Origin: Bradyrhizobium sp. 1
GTDB taxonomy: Bacteria; Pseudomonadota; Alphaproteobacteria; Rhizobiales; Xanthobacteraceae
Assembly (NCBI RefSeq): GCF_023073315.1
Contig: NZ_JADPJH010000002.1
Coordinates: forward strand, 124,001-188,000
Direction: 5' to 3'
DNA length: 64,000 nt
In this document: positions 9,807 to 18,760 of the stretch, piece after piece
Layout of the letters: each line of letters begins with the position of its first letter
How positions within the stretch are numbered: the first letter of the stretch is position 1
The notes under the pieces: model-generated
The model's database searches: none
What the model was told of the DNA's origin: nothing
The model's input: only the letters and a program-made list of their open reading frames with translations
Program-made: the position numbers and the translations under genes

Positions 9807-10730
9807 TCAAAGGCTCTTGGCCATGCGCGGATCGAGCGCATCGCGAAGGCCATCGCCGAGCAGATTCACGGCAAGCACGGTGACGGACAGGAAGGCCGCC
9901 GGGAAGAACACGATGTAAGGCTTGACCTGCCACAGCGCCCGGCCCTCGGCCATGATGTTGCCCCAGGACGGAATCGTCGGCGGCGTGCCGGCGCCGATGA
10001 AGGACAGGATCGCCTCCGTGATCATGGCGCTGGCGCAAATGTAAGTCGCCTGCACCAGCATCGGCGCCACCGTGTTGGGAAGGATGTGGCGCAAAATGAT
10101 CATCGGCGTGCGCGTGCCGCACGCCACCGCGGCATCCACGTAGGGCTGCTCGCGCAGCGACAGCACGACGCTGCGCACGAGGCGAGAAACGCGCGGGATC
10201 TCGGCAACGGTGATGGCCAGGATGACGTTGCCGACGCTGCCGCGCGTCAGCGCCATCAGCGCGATCGCGAGCAGAATCGGCGGGATCGACATCAGGCCGT
10301 CCATGAAGCGCATCAAGATGCCGTCGGCCCAGCGGATGAAGCCGGAGACGATGCCGATGGCAAGACCGACCGCGGAGGCGCAAATCGCAACTGATAGTCC
10401 GACCGTGAGCGAAACCCGCGCGCCAAAGAGCACGCGTGAATAGATGTCGCGGCCGAGCACATCGCTGCCGAACCAGAAAGCGGCCGATGGGGCACGCGTG
10501 CGCTTGGCGGGCGCGAGCGCGGTCGGGTCGACTGTCCCGAGATAAGGCGCGAAGATCGCGATCAGGACGAGAGTCAGCAGCAGCGCGCCGCCGATCGCGA
10601 CGGTGGGATGGCCACGGAGGAGGCCGATGAAACCGCGCCGGATCACGACCGGCCGAAGAATCTCCGGCAGTTGCGGCGCGAGGACGAAGCCGGCCGGCAT
10701 CGCTTGCGGATTGACGGTCATGTCGGTCAA
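9807..10730 (-). CDS. ABC transporter permease, DppC type
   Basis: A 307-residue permease with a cytoplasmic N-terminal stretch of about 40 residues, a first helix, and the DppC hallmark [15 protein letters not shown]. The EAA loop and the tail [14 protein letters not shown] are clear. The ATG overlaps the stop of the DppB-type gene by four bases. It belongs to the second importer of the window. Confidence 0.92.
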   Translation of the reverse strand: MTDMTVNPQAMPAGFVLAPQLPEILRPVVIRRGFIGLLRGHPTVAIGGALLLTLVLIAIFAPYLGTVDPTALAPAKRTRAPSAAFWFGSDVLGRDIYSRVLFGARVSLTVGLSVAICASAVGLAIGIVSGFIRWADGILMRFMDGLMSIPPILLAIALMALTRGSVGNVILAITVAEIPRVSRLVRSVVLSLREQPYVDAAVACGTRTPMIILRHILPNTVAPMLVQATYICASAMITEAILSFIGAGTPPTIPSWGNIMAEGRALWQVKPYIVFFPAAFLSVTVLAVNLLGDGLRDALDPRMAKSL

Positions 10731-11668
10731 TAGCGTATCCTCGGGTCAACGATAGTATAGACGACGTCGATCATCAGATTGACCAACACGTAAACAAAGC
10801 TGAACAGCAGTACGATGCCCTGGATGACGGGATAGTCGCGGCGCAGGATCGCATCGATCGTGAGCCGCCCAAGGCCCGGGATCGCGAACACGCTTTCGGT
10901 GACGACCGCGCCGCCGATCAGGAGCGCGATGCCGATCCCGATCACGGTCACAATCGGCACCGCCGCGTTTTTCAGCGCGTGAACGAACAGGATGCCGCCT
11001 TGCCCGAGGCCCTTGGCCCGCGCGGTGCGGATATAATCCTGCTGCAACACTTCGAGCATGGTGGCACGGGTGATGCGCGCGATCAGCGCGATATAGACGC
11101 AGCCAAGCGCGACCGCCGGCAGGATCAAGTTCTGCAGCCACGGCCAGACGCCCTCCGTGAGCGGCGTGTAGCCCTGCACGGGAAGCCATTCGAGCTCGAG
11201 CGCGAAGATATAGGCGAGGACATAGCCGACGACGAAGACGGGCAGCGAGAAGCCGAACACGGCGAATGCCATGATGGCGCGGTCGATGAAGCTGCCGGCC
11301 TTCCATGCCGCCACCACGCCGAGCGGCACCGCGATCACGATCGTGAGAAAAAGCGTGACCATCATCAGCGACAGCGTCGGTCCGAGACGCTGGCCTATCA
11401 TCGTCGAGACCGGCAGATTGGTGAAGATCGAGGTGCCGAGATCGCCGTGCAGGATGCGCCAGACCCAGCTTCCGAACTGGATCAGGAAGGGCCGATCGAG
11501 GCCGAGGCTCTGGCGGATGCGCTCCACATCCTCCGGGCTTGCCTGGTCGCCCGCGATCACCACGGCCGGATCACCCGGCGCGATGTAGAGCAGGCTGAAC
11601 ACGAACAGCGCGACGATTGCCATCACTGGCAAGGTCGAGACGATACGCCGGAGGATGTAAGAGAGCAT
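10727..11668 (-). CDS. ABC transporter permease, DppB type
   Basis: A 313-residue permease with six hydrophobic helices. The N-terminus (MLSYILRRIVSTLPVMAIVALFVFSLLYIAPGDPAVV) and the following QSLGLDRPFLIQF motif are diagnostic of DppB. The C-terminus is [12 protein letters not shown]. It starts 17 bases after the stop of the binding-protein gene of the same operon. Confidence 0.93.
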   Translation of the reverse strand: MLSYILRRIVSTLPVMAIVALFVFSLLYIAPGDPAVVIAGDQASPEDVERIRQSLGLDRPFLIQFGSWVWRILHGDLGTSIFTNLPVSTMIGQRLGPTLSLMMVTLFLTIVIAVPLGVVAAWKAGSFIDRAIMAFAVFGFSLPVFVVGYVLAYIFALELEWLPVQGYTPLTEGVWPWLQNLILPAVALGCVYIALIARITRATMLEVLQQDYIRTARAKGLGQGGILFVHALKNAAVPIVTVIGIGIALLIGGAVVTESVFAIPGLGRLTIDAILRRDYPVIQGIVLLFSFVYVLVNLMIDVVYTIVDPRIRY

Positions 11669-11685
11669 CTGGCTTCAGCGTACGA

Positions 11686-13290
11686 TCATGCGGATTTCGA
11701 CACGCCCCAGAAGAACGGCAGCGGCCCTTTCTCGATGCCGGAGATGTTCTTGCGCCATGCCGTGTAGCCCAGAAAGAAGCCGGTCGGGGCGTAGACGACG
11801 TCATCGAGCGCCGCCTTGTTGAGGCGGCCGATGGCGGCCTTCTCCTCGTCGATGCTCTTGGCCTCGAACCAGGACGTCACTTCCTTTTCGGTGCCGGCGC
11901 TGGTGGGCCAGCCGAACCAGGCCTTGTCGCCATTGGCGCGAATGGCGGTGTAGGGCGCCGGATTGATGCAATCCGCACCCGCATGCCAGGTGTGGAACAT
12001 GTTCCAGCCGCCCTGGCCCGGCGGGGTCTTCGCCGCACGGCGGGAGCCGACGGTGCCCCAGTCGGTCGCGACGAAGTCGACATTCATGCCGAGCTGCTTC
12101 AGCAGATCGGCGGTCACGTCGCCCATCGCCTTGGTGATCGGCTGGTCCTGCGCCACCAGGCACGTCACCGGCTGGCCGGAATAGCCGCTCTCGGCGAGCA
12201 GCTTCTTGGCGGCATCGAGATCGCGCTTGCCCTTCAGAACCTCGCCACCGACCTCGGTGTAGAGCGGCGTATCGGGCGTGAAGAATCCGGGCAGCGGCTT
12301 CCACAGCGAATTGTCGTCGCCGACGAGCGCGCGCATGTAGTCTTCCTGGTTCAGCGCCATCAGCACGGCGCGCCGCGCCCGCACGTCGTTGAAGGGCGGA
12401 TACAGGAAATTCATCCGGAACGAGCCGATATTGCCGAGGGGATCGCCGATATCGACACTGATGTTCTTGTTCTTCTTCAGGACCGGAACGAGATCGGCGA
12501 TCGGGTTCTCCCACCAGTCGATCTCGCCATTCTGCAACGCGGCCGCCGCGGTTGCCGGATCCGGCATGATCACCCACTCGACGCGGTCGACCAGGATCTG
12601 CTTGCCGCCGGCGAGCCAGGACGATTTCTCCTGCCGCGGCGCATAATCGGCGAATTTCTCGAACACGGCTTTCGCGCCGGGGACCCACTCGCTCTTGGCG
12701 AATTTCATCGGGCCGGAGCCGATATATTCCGAGATCTGCTTGAACGGGTCGGTCTGCGCGATGCGCTCCGGCATGATGAAGGCGCAGGGCGAGTTGCCCT
12801 TCCCGAGGGCGTAGAGCATCTTCGGGAAAGGCTGCTTCAGCACCCATTTGAAGGTGCGATCGTCGACGGCGGTGAACTCCTGCTGGAGCGCCTTGAGCAT
12901 CAGCCCCATCGGATCGCGCGCCGACCAGCGCGTCAGGCTCGCGACGACGTCCTTGCTCAGCACCGGCTCGCCATCATGGAATTTGAGTCCCGATCGCAGC
13001 TTGAACGTCCAGATCGTGCCGTCGTCGCTCACTTGCTCGGACTCGACCATCTGCCGCTGCGGCTGGAGCGATGAATCGACGCCATAAAGCGTGTCCCAGA
13101 CCAGCGCGGCGGCGTTGCGCACGACATATTGCGTGCCCCAGATCGGGTCGAAATTGGCAAGGTTGGCCTGTGGCACAAATCGCAGGGTGCGGGCCGCCGC
13201 GCCTTGTGCAATCGCAGGAGCCGAGAGGCCACCCGACAATGCCAAGCCGCCGGCGCCAGCCAGTCCCTTCAATACGGTCCTGCGATCCAT
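11686..13290 (-). CDS. ABC transporter substrate-binding protein, family 5, Tat-type signal
   Basis: A 534-residue periplasmic binding protein. The N-terminus MDRRTVLKGLAGAGGLALSGG carries a twin-arginine motif followed by a mild hydrophobic segment and an APAIAQ cleavage region, so export is probably by Tat. The mature part has the family stretch TIWTFKLRSGLKFHDGEPVLSKDV. The ATG at 13290 follows a strong Shine-Dalgarno (GGAGGACTTC before ATG), which decides it over an in-frame ATG 45 bases upstream. It heads the second importer operon, whose expression I expect from the sigma-54-type promoter at 13363-13378. The ligand is unknown. Confidence 0.93.
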   Translation of the reverse strand: MDRRTVLKGLAGAGGLALSGGLSAPAIAQGAAARTLRFVPQANLANFDPIWGTQYVVRNAAALVWDTLYGVDSSLQPQRQMVESEQVSDDGTIWTFKLRSGLKFHDGEPVLSKDVVASLTRWSARDPMGLMLKALQQEFTAVDDRTFKWVLKQPFPKMLYALGKGNSPCAFIMPERIAQTDPFKQISEYIGSGPMKFAKSEWVPGAKAVFEKFADYAPRQEKSSWLAGGKQILVDRVEWVIMPDPATAAAALQNGEIDWWENPIADLVPVLKKNKNISVDIGDPLGNIGSFRMNFLYPPFNDVRARRAVLMALNQEDYMRALVGDDNSLWKPLPGFFTPDTPLYTEVGGEVLKGKRDLDAAKKLLAESGYSGQPVTCLVAQDQPITKAMGDVTADLLKQLGMNVDFVATDWGTVGSRRAAKTPPGQGGWNMFHTWHAGADCINPAPYTAIRANGDKAWFGWPTSAGTEKEVTSWFEAKSIDEEKAAIGRLNKAALDDVVYAPTGFFLGYTAWRKNISGIEKGPLPFFWGVSKSA

Positions 13291-13362
13291 GAAGTCCTCC
13301 CAGTAATGCCGTGATACCGGCCAATCATTGGCCAAAGGCGAGTGAAACAGAGCTCATTGGCC

Positions 13363-13378
13363 TGCAAATGGTATGCCA
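13363..13378 (-). promoter_or_regulatory. candidate sigma-54 promoter for the second peptide importer
   Basis: On the minus strand the sequence is TGGCATACCATTTGCA. It has the invariant GG and GC exactly ten bases apart and fits TGGCAYR-N4-TTGCA closely. Transcription would begin near 13353, about 63 bases before the start codon at 13290. It lies in a 156-base gene-free gap. No enhancer site was identified. Confidence 0.55.
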
Positions 13379-13446
13379 GTAAATGGGCCTCCGCCAGCGC
13401 GATCTCATCGACTTTTGGACCAAGCCAAGTTGATTTGACCACGGCC

Positions 13447-15117
13447 TCAGAGGGCGGCCGCGAGTGCAGGCCCGGTCTCGATATGCGGGATCGCCTCGAC
13501 CAGCTTGCGCGTGTAGTCCGTCTTTGGATTATCGAACAGCGCCCGGCTCTCCCCCTGCTCCACGATGCCGCCGTTGCGCAGCACGATGGTGCGATCGCAC
13601 AGCATGCGCACCACGTTGAGATCGTGGCTGACGAACAGCAGTGCGATGTCGTTCTCGCGCCTGAGACGATCGAGCAGTTGCAGCACGACCGCCTGCACCG
13701 AGACGTCGAGCGCGGCGGTCGGCTCGTCCAGCACCAGCAGCCGCGGCCGGCAGGCGATGGCGCGGGCAATGCCGACGCGGGCCTTCTGCCCGCCGGAGAG
13801 CTGATGCGGAAAGCGCGGCAACAGATCCAGCGGCAATCCCACCCGCTCGGCGCACTCTTCCACCCGCTTGCGTAAGCCGTCACCGCCACGCATGCCGTCG
13901 AGACGCATCAATGGATGGGCGATGCAATCGAACGCCGTGTAGCGCGGGTTGAGGCTTTCGTTGGGATCCTGGAACACCATCTGGATGTCCTTGCGGAAGC
14001 GCGAGCGGTGGAAATCGCGCGCCGCGACATGGCCGATCGACTGTCCGTCGAACACGATATCGCCCTCGCTCGGGTCGATCAGGCGGCAGATCATCCGCGA
14101 CGTCGTGCTCTTGCCGGATCCGGATTCGCCGACGAGGCCGACGCTTTCGCCGCCGGCGATCGTCATCGAAAAATCTGCGACCGCCGCAGAGCCCTCGTCG
14201 AAACGTTTTGCGAGCTTGCGAACTTCCAGCAGCGGCGGCGTACCGTGTGCGGGCGCGGGCCTCGGCTTGCCGACGACGGCCGCGGTGCGCTCCCGCTCCT
14301 CTTCCGTCACGAGATCCTCGATCCGGGAGGTTGCGGTGGGCGAAGCCGCGACGAGGCGCCTGGTATAGGCATGCTGCGGCGCGCTGAAGAGTGTCTTCGG
14401 GCTTGCCTCCTCGACGATGCGGCCGCGTTCCATCACGGCGATGCGGCGGCAATAGCGCGCTGCGAGCCCAAGATCGTGCGTGATCAAAATCGTCGCCATG
14501 CCGCGCGCGGCGGCGATATCCGCGAGCAGGTCCATCACCACCTTCTGGGTGGTGACGTCGAGGCCGGTGGTCGGCTCGTCCGCGATCAGCAGCGCGGGAT
14601 TGCAGGAGATTGCGATCGCGATCATCACGCGCTGGCACATGCCGCCGGAGAGCTCGTGCGGATAAGCGTTCATCCGCGTTTCGGGATCGCGAATCTGGAC
14701 GGCGCGCAGCAGTTCCAAAGCCTCGGCGCGCGCGGCGTCCTTCGAGATGCGCTTGTGGGTGAGGATCGCGTCCGCGATCTGCAAACCGATCGCGCGGATC
14801 GGATTGAGCGCCGCCCGCGGATTCTGGAAAATCATCGACATCGCGGCGCCCTGGAGATGACGGAGATCGTCTCCCCCAAGCTTCGTCACATCCTGTCCGC
14901 GAAACAGGATTTTGCCGCCGGTAACGCGCCCGGCCGCATCCAGCAGCCGTGTCGTTGCAAAGCCGGTAACCGATTTGCCTGAGCCGCTCTCGCCGACGAG
15001 GCCGAGCATCTCACCGGCCTGCACCGTCAGCGTCACACCGCGCACGGCCTCGACCAGTCCACGCCGCGTCGAGAACGAGACGTGGAGATTGTCAATCCTG
15101 AGCAGGTCCTCGCTCAT
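13447..15117 (-). CDS. dual ATP-binding ABC transporter protein, peptide type (DppD-DppF fusion)
   Basis: A 556-residue protein with two ABC ATPase domains. Domain 1 has Walker A GESGSGKS (42-49), signature LSGGM (156-160) and LLIADEP (176-182). Domain 2 has Walker A GESGSGKS (330-337), LSGGQ (440-444) and a later VLDEPTAALD. In domain 1 the residue after the signature is cysteine (LSGGMCQRV) where arginine is usual. The start overlaps the DppC-type permease stop (ATGA). It is the last gene of the third importer operon and closes the run of three. It differs from the second importer in having one fused ATPase rather than two. Confidence 0.93.
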   Translation of the reverse strand: MSEDLLRIDNLHVSFSTRRGLVEAVRGVTLTVQAGEMLGLVGESGSGKSVTGFATTRLLDAAGRVTGGKILFRGQDVTKLGGDDLRHLQGAAMSMIFQNPRAALNPIRAIGLQIADAILTHKRISKDAARAEALELLRAVQIRDPETRMNAYPHELSGGMCQRVMIAIAISCNPALLIADEPTTGLDVTTQKVVMDLLADIAAARGMATILITHDLGLAARYCRRIAVMERGRIVEEASPKTLFSAPQHAYTRRLVAASPTATSRIEDLVTEEERERTAAVVGKPRPAPAHGTPPLLEVRKLAKRFDEGSAAVADFSMTIAGGESVGLVGESGSGKSTTSRMICRLIDPSEGDIVFDGQSIGHVAARDFHRSRFRKDIQMVFQDPNESLNPRYTAFDCIAHPLMRLDGMRGGDGLRKRVEECAERVGLPLDLLPRFPHQLSGGQKARVGIARAIACRPRLLVLDEPTAALDVSVQAVVLQLLDRLRRENDIALLFVSHDLNVVRMLCDRTIVLRNGGIVEQGESRALFDNPKTDYTRKLVEAIPHIETGPALAAAL

Positions 15118-15962
15118 GTGCGCATGCGCGGGTCGAGAATGTCCCGCATCCCGTCCCCGAGGAGATTGAAGCACAACACGGCCATCATCAGCGCAAGGCC
15201 GGGAAAGGCGACCAGCCACCACCGCCCGGTCGAGATGAAGCGCGCGCCCTCCGCGACCATGATGCCCCATTCCGGCGTCGGCGGCTTGACGCCGAGGCCG
15301 ATGAAGGAAAGACCGGCGGCATTCAGAATAGCCCAGCCGAGATTGAGCGAGATCTGCACCGCCATCGCCGGCAGGATGTTCGGCAGCAGGAAGCGCAGCA
15401 CCACCGAGAAGTGACTCTCGCCGCAAGCGCGCGCGGCCTCCACCCAGCCGACGTTGCGGCGGACGTTGACCTCGGCCCGCGCGAAGCGGATGTAGAAGGG
15501 AAGATTGATGATCGCGGTTGCGATCACGATGTTCTCGATGCGGTTGCCGAGCGCGGCGACCATCGCCATCGCCAGCACGAACAACGGAAACGCCATCATC
15601 ACGTCGACGAAGCGGCCGACCGCGCGATCGAGCTTGCCGCCCGCATAGCCGCAGAACGCGCCGACGACGGCGCCGATCAGGAAGGAGATGCCGACCGCGG
15701 AGATCGCGATTGCAAGATCGAGCCCAGCTGCGACGATGAGGCGGCTGAACACGTCGCGGCCGAGCTGGTCAGTGCCGGCGAGATGAGCCGCGCTCGGCGG
15801 CAACAGCGCCTCCGAGACATTGGAGACCACGGGATCGTAAGGAACGATCCAGGGGCCGAAGATCGCAACCAGGACGAACAGGGCGACGCCAGCCGCGGCA
15901 ACGGCCGTGAGCGGATTGCCTCGCAAAATCCAGACCGAATGACGGAGCGTTGCGCTGGTCAT
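15114..15962 (-). CDS. ABC transporter permease, DppC type
   Basis: A 282-residue permease. After the first helix it carries HLAGTDQLGRDVFSR, the DppC hallmark. The C-terminus is LLGDGMRDILDPRMRT. The ATG at 15962 overlaps the stop of the DppB-type gene (ATGA), which fixes it; the longer open frame upstream is only antiphase to that gene. It belongs to the third importer. Confidence 0.93.
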   Translation of the reverse strand: MTSATLRHSVWILRGNPLTAVAAAGVALFVLVAIFGPWIVPYDPVVSNVSEALLPPSAAHLAGTDQLGRDVFSRLIVAAGLDLAIAISAVGISFLIGAVVGAFCGYAGGKLDRAVGRFVDVMMAFPLFVLAMAMVAALGNRIENIVIATAIINLPFYIRFARAEVNVRRNVGWVEAARACGESHFSVVLRFLLPNILPAMAVQISLNLGWAILNAAGLSFIGLGVKPPTPEWGIMVAEGARFISTGRWWLVAFPGLALMMAVLCFNLLGDGMRDILDPRMRT

Positions 15963-16996
15963 CCGATCGACACCCTGGGATCGGCGATGCCGTAGCAGAT
16001 GTCGACCACCAGATTGACCACCACGAACAGGCTGGCCATCAGCAGCACGAAACCTTGCACCGGCGCATAGTCGGACGACAGCAGCGCATCGAGCGCGTAG
16101 GACGCAACGCCCGGCCAGGAGAACACCTTCTCCACCAGCACATTGGCGCCGAGCATGGTCGAGAACACGATGCCTGCGATAGTGATGACGGGCAGGATCG
16201 CGTTCCTCAACGCATAGGTGACCACGACCTTGTGCCAGGACAATCCAACCGAGCGCGCGGTGCGCACGAAATCGCTGCCGAGCGACACCAGCATCGAGGC
16301 GCGCGTGATCCGCGCCAGCGGCGCGATCACGAACAGGGCCATGCTCACCGCCGGCAGGATCAGCTGCTTGCAGGCCGCCCACCAGCCCTCAAAATCTCCA
16401 GCCAGCAGAAAGTCGATCAGCAGGAAACCAGTACGCTGCGGCGGCACCGACGCGAAGACGTCAATCCGCCCGGTCGGATCAGGCGCGAGCCCGAGCAGAT
16501 AGTAGAAGACGTAGATCAGCAGCAAGCCTGAGACAAAGGTCGGTACGCAGACGCCAAGCGCGCAGAACAGCCGCACGCCGTGATCGACCGCCGATCCCGG
16601 CCGCAGCGCCGCGACCACGCCCAGCGGCACCGCCGCGACCAGCGCGATCAACAGCGCCGTGAAGGTAAGCTCGAGCGAGGCCGGCAGCCGCTCACGCAGA
16701 TCCTTGAGCACCGGTTGTCCCGTCATCATGGAGCGGCCGAGATTGCCGCGACCGATGTCGGAGAGATAGAACACGAGCTGCTCCGGCACTGACTTGTCGA
16801 GCCCCATCTGCTTGCGGATCAGCTCGATCTCCTCCTTGCCGGCATTGGGCCCCGAGGCAAAGAACACCGCGGGGTCGCCGGGCAGCACGCGCATCAAGAG
16901 AAAGGTGAAGACCAGCACACCGAACAGCGCCGGCAGCGACGACAAAAGCCGCCTGCCCGCCCGCACCATCGTTGCGCCAAGACCGGTCTTCACCAT
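15959..16996 (-). CDS. ABC transporter permease, DppB type
   Basis: A 345-residue permease, slightly longer than the usual 310-340 residues. The first helix is followed by RVLPGDPAVFF and KQMGLDKSVPEQL. The loop between helices 3 and 4 is enlarged (about residues 165-205), which accounts for the extra length. The tail DICYGIADPRVSIG is standard. It starts 25 bases after the stop of the binding-protein gene. Confidence 0.92.
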   Translation of the reverse strand: MVKTGLGATMVRAGRRLLSSLPALFGVLVFTFLLMRVLPGDPAVFFASGPNAGKEEIELIRKQMGLDKSVPEQLVFYLSDIGRGNLGRSMMTGQPVLKDLRERLPASLELTFTALLIALVAAVPLGVVAALRPGSAVDHGVRLFCALGVCVPTFVSGLLLIYVFYYLLGLAPDPTGRIDVFASVPPQRTGFLLIDFLLAGDFEGWWAACKQLILPAVSMALFVIAPLARITRASMLVSLGSDFVRTARSVGLSWHKVVVTYALRNAILPVITIAGIVFSTMLGANVLVEKVFSWPGVASYALDALLSSDYAPVQGFVLLMASLFVVVNLVVDICYGIADPRVSIG

Positions 16997-17021
16997 TCGG
17001 AGCTCCCCGCCTTCGACGCTA

Positions 17022-18641
17022 TCACTTGCGGCTGACGTCGCGATAGTCGACCTGGCGGTGGAACTCGTAGGTGTAGCCCTCGACCGACGGCGCCATCACC
17101 GCATCCTGGTTCGGCTGCCACAGCATGATCTGCGGCATCAAATCGACGTGCATCGCGTTGAGCTTGCGGCCGGCTTCCTCGTACTTGGCTTTATCCGGCT
17201 CGAAGCGGGCTTCCTGCGCGATCGCGGCCAGATCGGGATTGTTGATCGAGCTGTAATTCCAGCGCTGATTGCCGGTGTAGAAATTGCGGTAGAAGTAATC
17301 GGTCGAGGGTAGCCAGGCGACGATGCCTTCGGTGTAGAAGGGAAGCTTCTTCTCGTTGATCTGCGTCGACATCTGCGCATCCGGCAGCTTCTGGATATCG
17401 ACCTTGATGCCGATCTTGCCGAGCGACTCTTTCACCAGCGCAGCCATTGGCTCCGCAGTCGATGACTGGCCGACGTTGAAGCTGAAGGTGGTCGAAAAAC
17501 CCTCGGGGAGACCGGCGGCCTTGAGATATTCGCGAGCCTTGTCGAGGTCGAGCTTCACCGGCTGCTGGAACGGATAGATGCCGTTCGCCGGTTTTCCATC
17601 TGCCCAGGTCGCGCCGAACAGCGGCGAGCCGCGGCCGAACAGGGCGGCCTTGAACATGTCGTCATAGGGCAGCGCGTAAGCGATGGCGCGACGGACGTTG
17701 GCGTTATCGAACGGCGGCATCTGGTTGTTCATCGAGACGAAGGTGATCGCATTGTATTGCGGCGTCGAGACCACCTTGAGCTTGCCCTTGGCCTCGAGCG
17801 ACTGCACGTCGCTGGCCTGGAGATCGACGACGAGGTCGGCATCGCCGCGCTCGACGAGGTTGGCGCGGGTCGCCGGCTCCGGCACCGACTGCACGATCAC
17901 GCGCTTGAAGAACGCCGGCTTGTTGGCCGTTGCGCGATTCCAGCTCTCGTCCCGCTTGAGAATCACCTGCTCGCCGGGCTTGAACGTCTCGACAATGTAA
18001 GCGCCGCTGCCCGCGGTGTGCTCCTTCAGCCATGCTGTCGCCCAGGGATCATCAGCAGTCGCGTGCTCCTTGGCGACCTTCGAGTTGATGATCAAGGGAT
18101 AGACGGTGGCGAGATTCGGCAGCGCAAGTTTGTCGGGTTTTGGCAGCGTCACCTCGATGGTGAGCGGATCGATGACCTTGAACTGGTCAGCCGACGTGAG
18201 CGAACCCGTGAGCAGCTGCGCCTTGCCGAGGATCGGCGCGGTGACGCAGCGATCGAGCGACCATTTCACGTCCTCGGCGGTGACAGGCGAGCCATCCTGG
18301 AACTTTGCGTCCTTGCGCAGGCGGAAAGTCAGCTTCAGACCATCAGGGCTGACGTCGTAGGATTCGGCGAGCTCGCCCGTGATCGTGTCGAGATCGAACA
18401 CCCATTTGCCGTTGAGCTGCTTGCGGCCGAACGCCACCAGCCGGTCATAGGTGCTCATGCTCAGCGCGAAGGACTCGCGGGTCGATCCGGGGATGTTGGG
18501 ATCGAGTGTGTTGACCGACGAGCCCGTGACATAGCGCAACGTCTCCGCCCGGGTTTGGGCCTGCGAAGGCGCGGCGGCGATGAGCAACAGCGCAGTGGTG
18601 GCGAGGACCGAGGCCGCGGGCCTGAAAGACACAAAACGCAT
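17022..18641 (-). CDS. ABC transporter substrate-binding protein, family 5
   Basis: A 539-residue periplasmic binding protein. From the ATG at 18641 it has a Sec signal peptide (MRFVSFRP, hydrophobic core, cleavage near PSQAQ). An AGGGA ribosome binding site lies about eight bases upstream, while an ATG 24 bases further up lacks one. The mature protein begins with AETLRYVTGSSVNTLDPN and contains LTFRLRKDAKFQDGSPVTAEDVKWSLDR, the family signature. It heads the third importer operon, downstream of a very good sigma-54 promoter match. Substrate unknown. Confidence 0.93.
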   Translation of the reverse strand: MRFVSFRPAASVLATTALLLIAAAPSQAQTRAETLRYVTGSSVNTLDPNIPGSTRESFALSMSTYDRLVAFGRKQLNGKWVFDLDTITGELAESYDVSPDGLKLTFRLRKDAKFQDGSPVTAEDVKWSLDRCVTAPILGKAQLLTGSLTSADQFKVIDPLTIEVTLPKPDKLALPNLATVYPLIINSKVAKEHATADDPWATAWLKEHTAGSGAYIVETFKPGEQVILKRDESWNRATANKPAFFKRVIVQSVPEPATRANLVERGDADLVVDLQASDVQSLEAKGKLKVVSTPQYNAITFVSMNNQMPPFDNANVRRAIAYALPYDDMFKAALFGRGSPLFGATWADGKPANGIYPFQQPVKLDLDKAREYLKAAGLPEGFSTTFSFNVGQSSTAEPMAALVKESLGKIGIKVDIQKLPDAQMSTQINEKKLPFYTEGIVAWLPSTDYFYRNFYTGNQRWNYSSINNPDLAAIAQEARFEPDKAKYEEAGRKLNAMHVDLMPQIMLWQPNQDAVMAPSVEGYTYEFHRQVDYRDVSRK

Positions 18642-18694
18642 TGGTTTTTCCCTGAATTTCGACAAGAACCGCCAGCAAGGCAGGTTAAGAAAGA

Positions 18695-18710
18695 AGCAAG
18701 TTGCGCGCCA
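18695..18710 (-). promoter_or_regulatory. candidate sigma-54 promoter for the third peptide importer
   Basis: The minus strand reads TGGCGCGCAACTTGCT, one mismatch from TGGCACG-N4-TTGCW, with the GG and GC elements ten bases apart. The predicted start is near 18685, giving a leader of about 44 bases to the ATG at 18641. It lies in the 119-base gap behind the flavin monooxygenase gene. Confidence 0.6.
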
Positions 18711-18760
18711 GTCTCATGGGGCTTTTTGGGGGACGCTTCGTCGCGGCGGCGCATGGATGA

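Noticed and set aside
11617..13074. A 485-codon plus-strand frame
   Set aside because: It mirrors the family-5 binding-protein gene on the minus strand and has no domain signature of its own.
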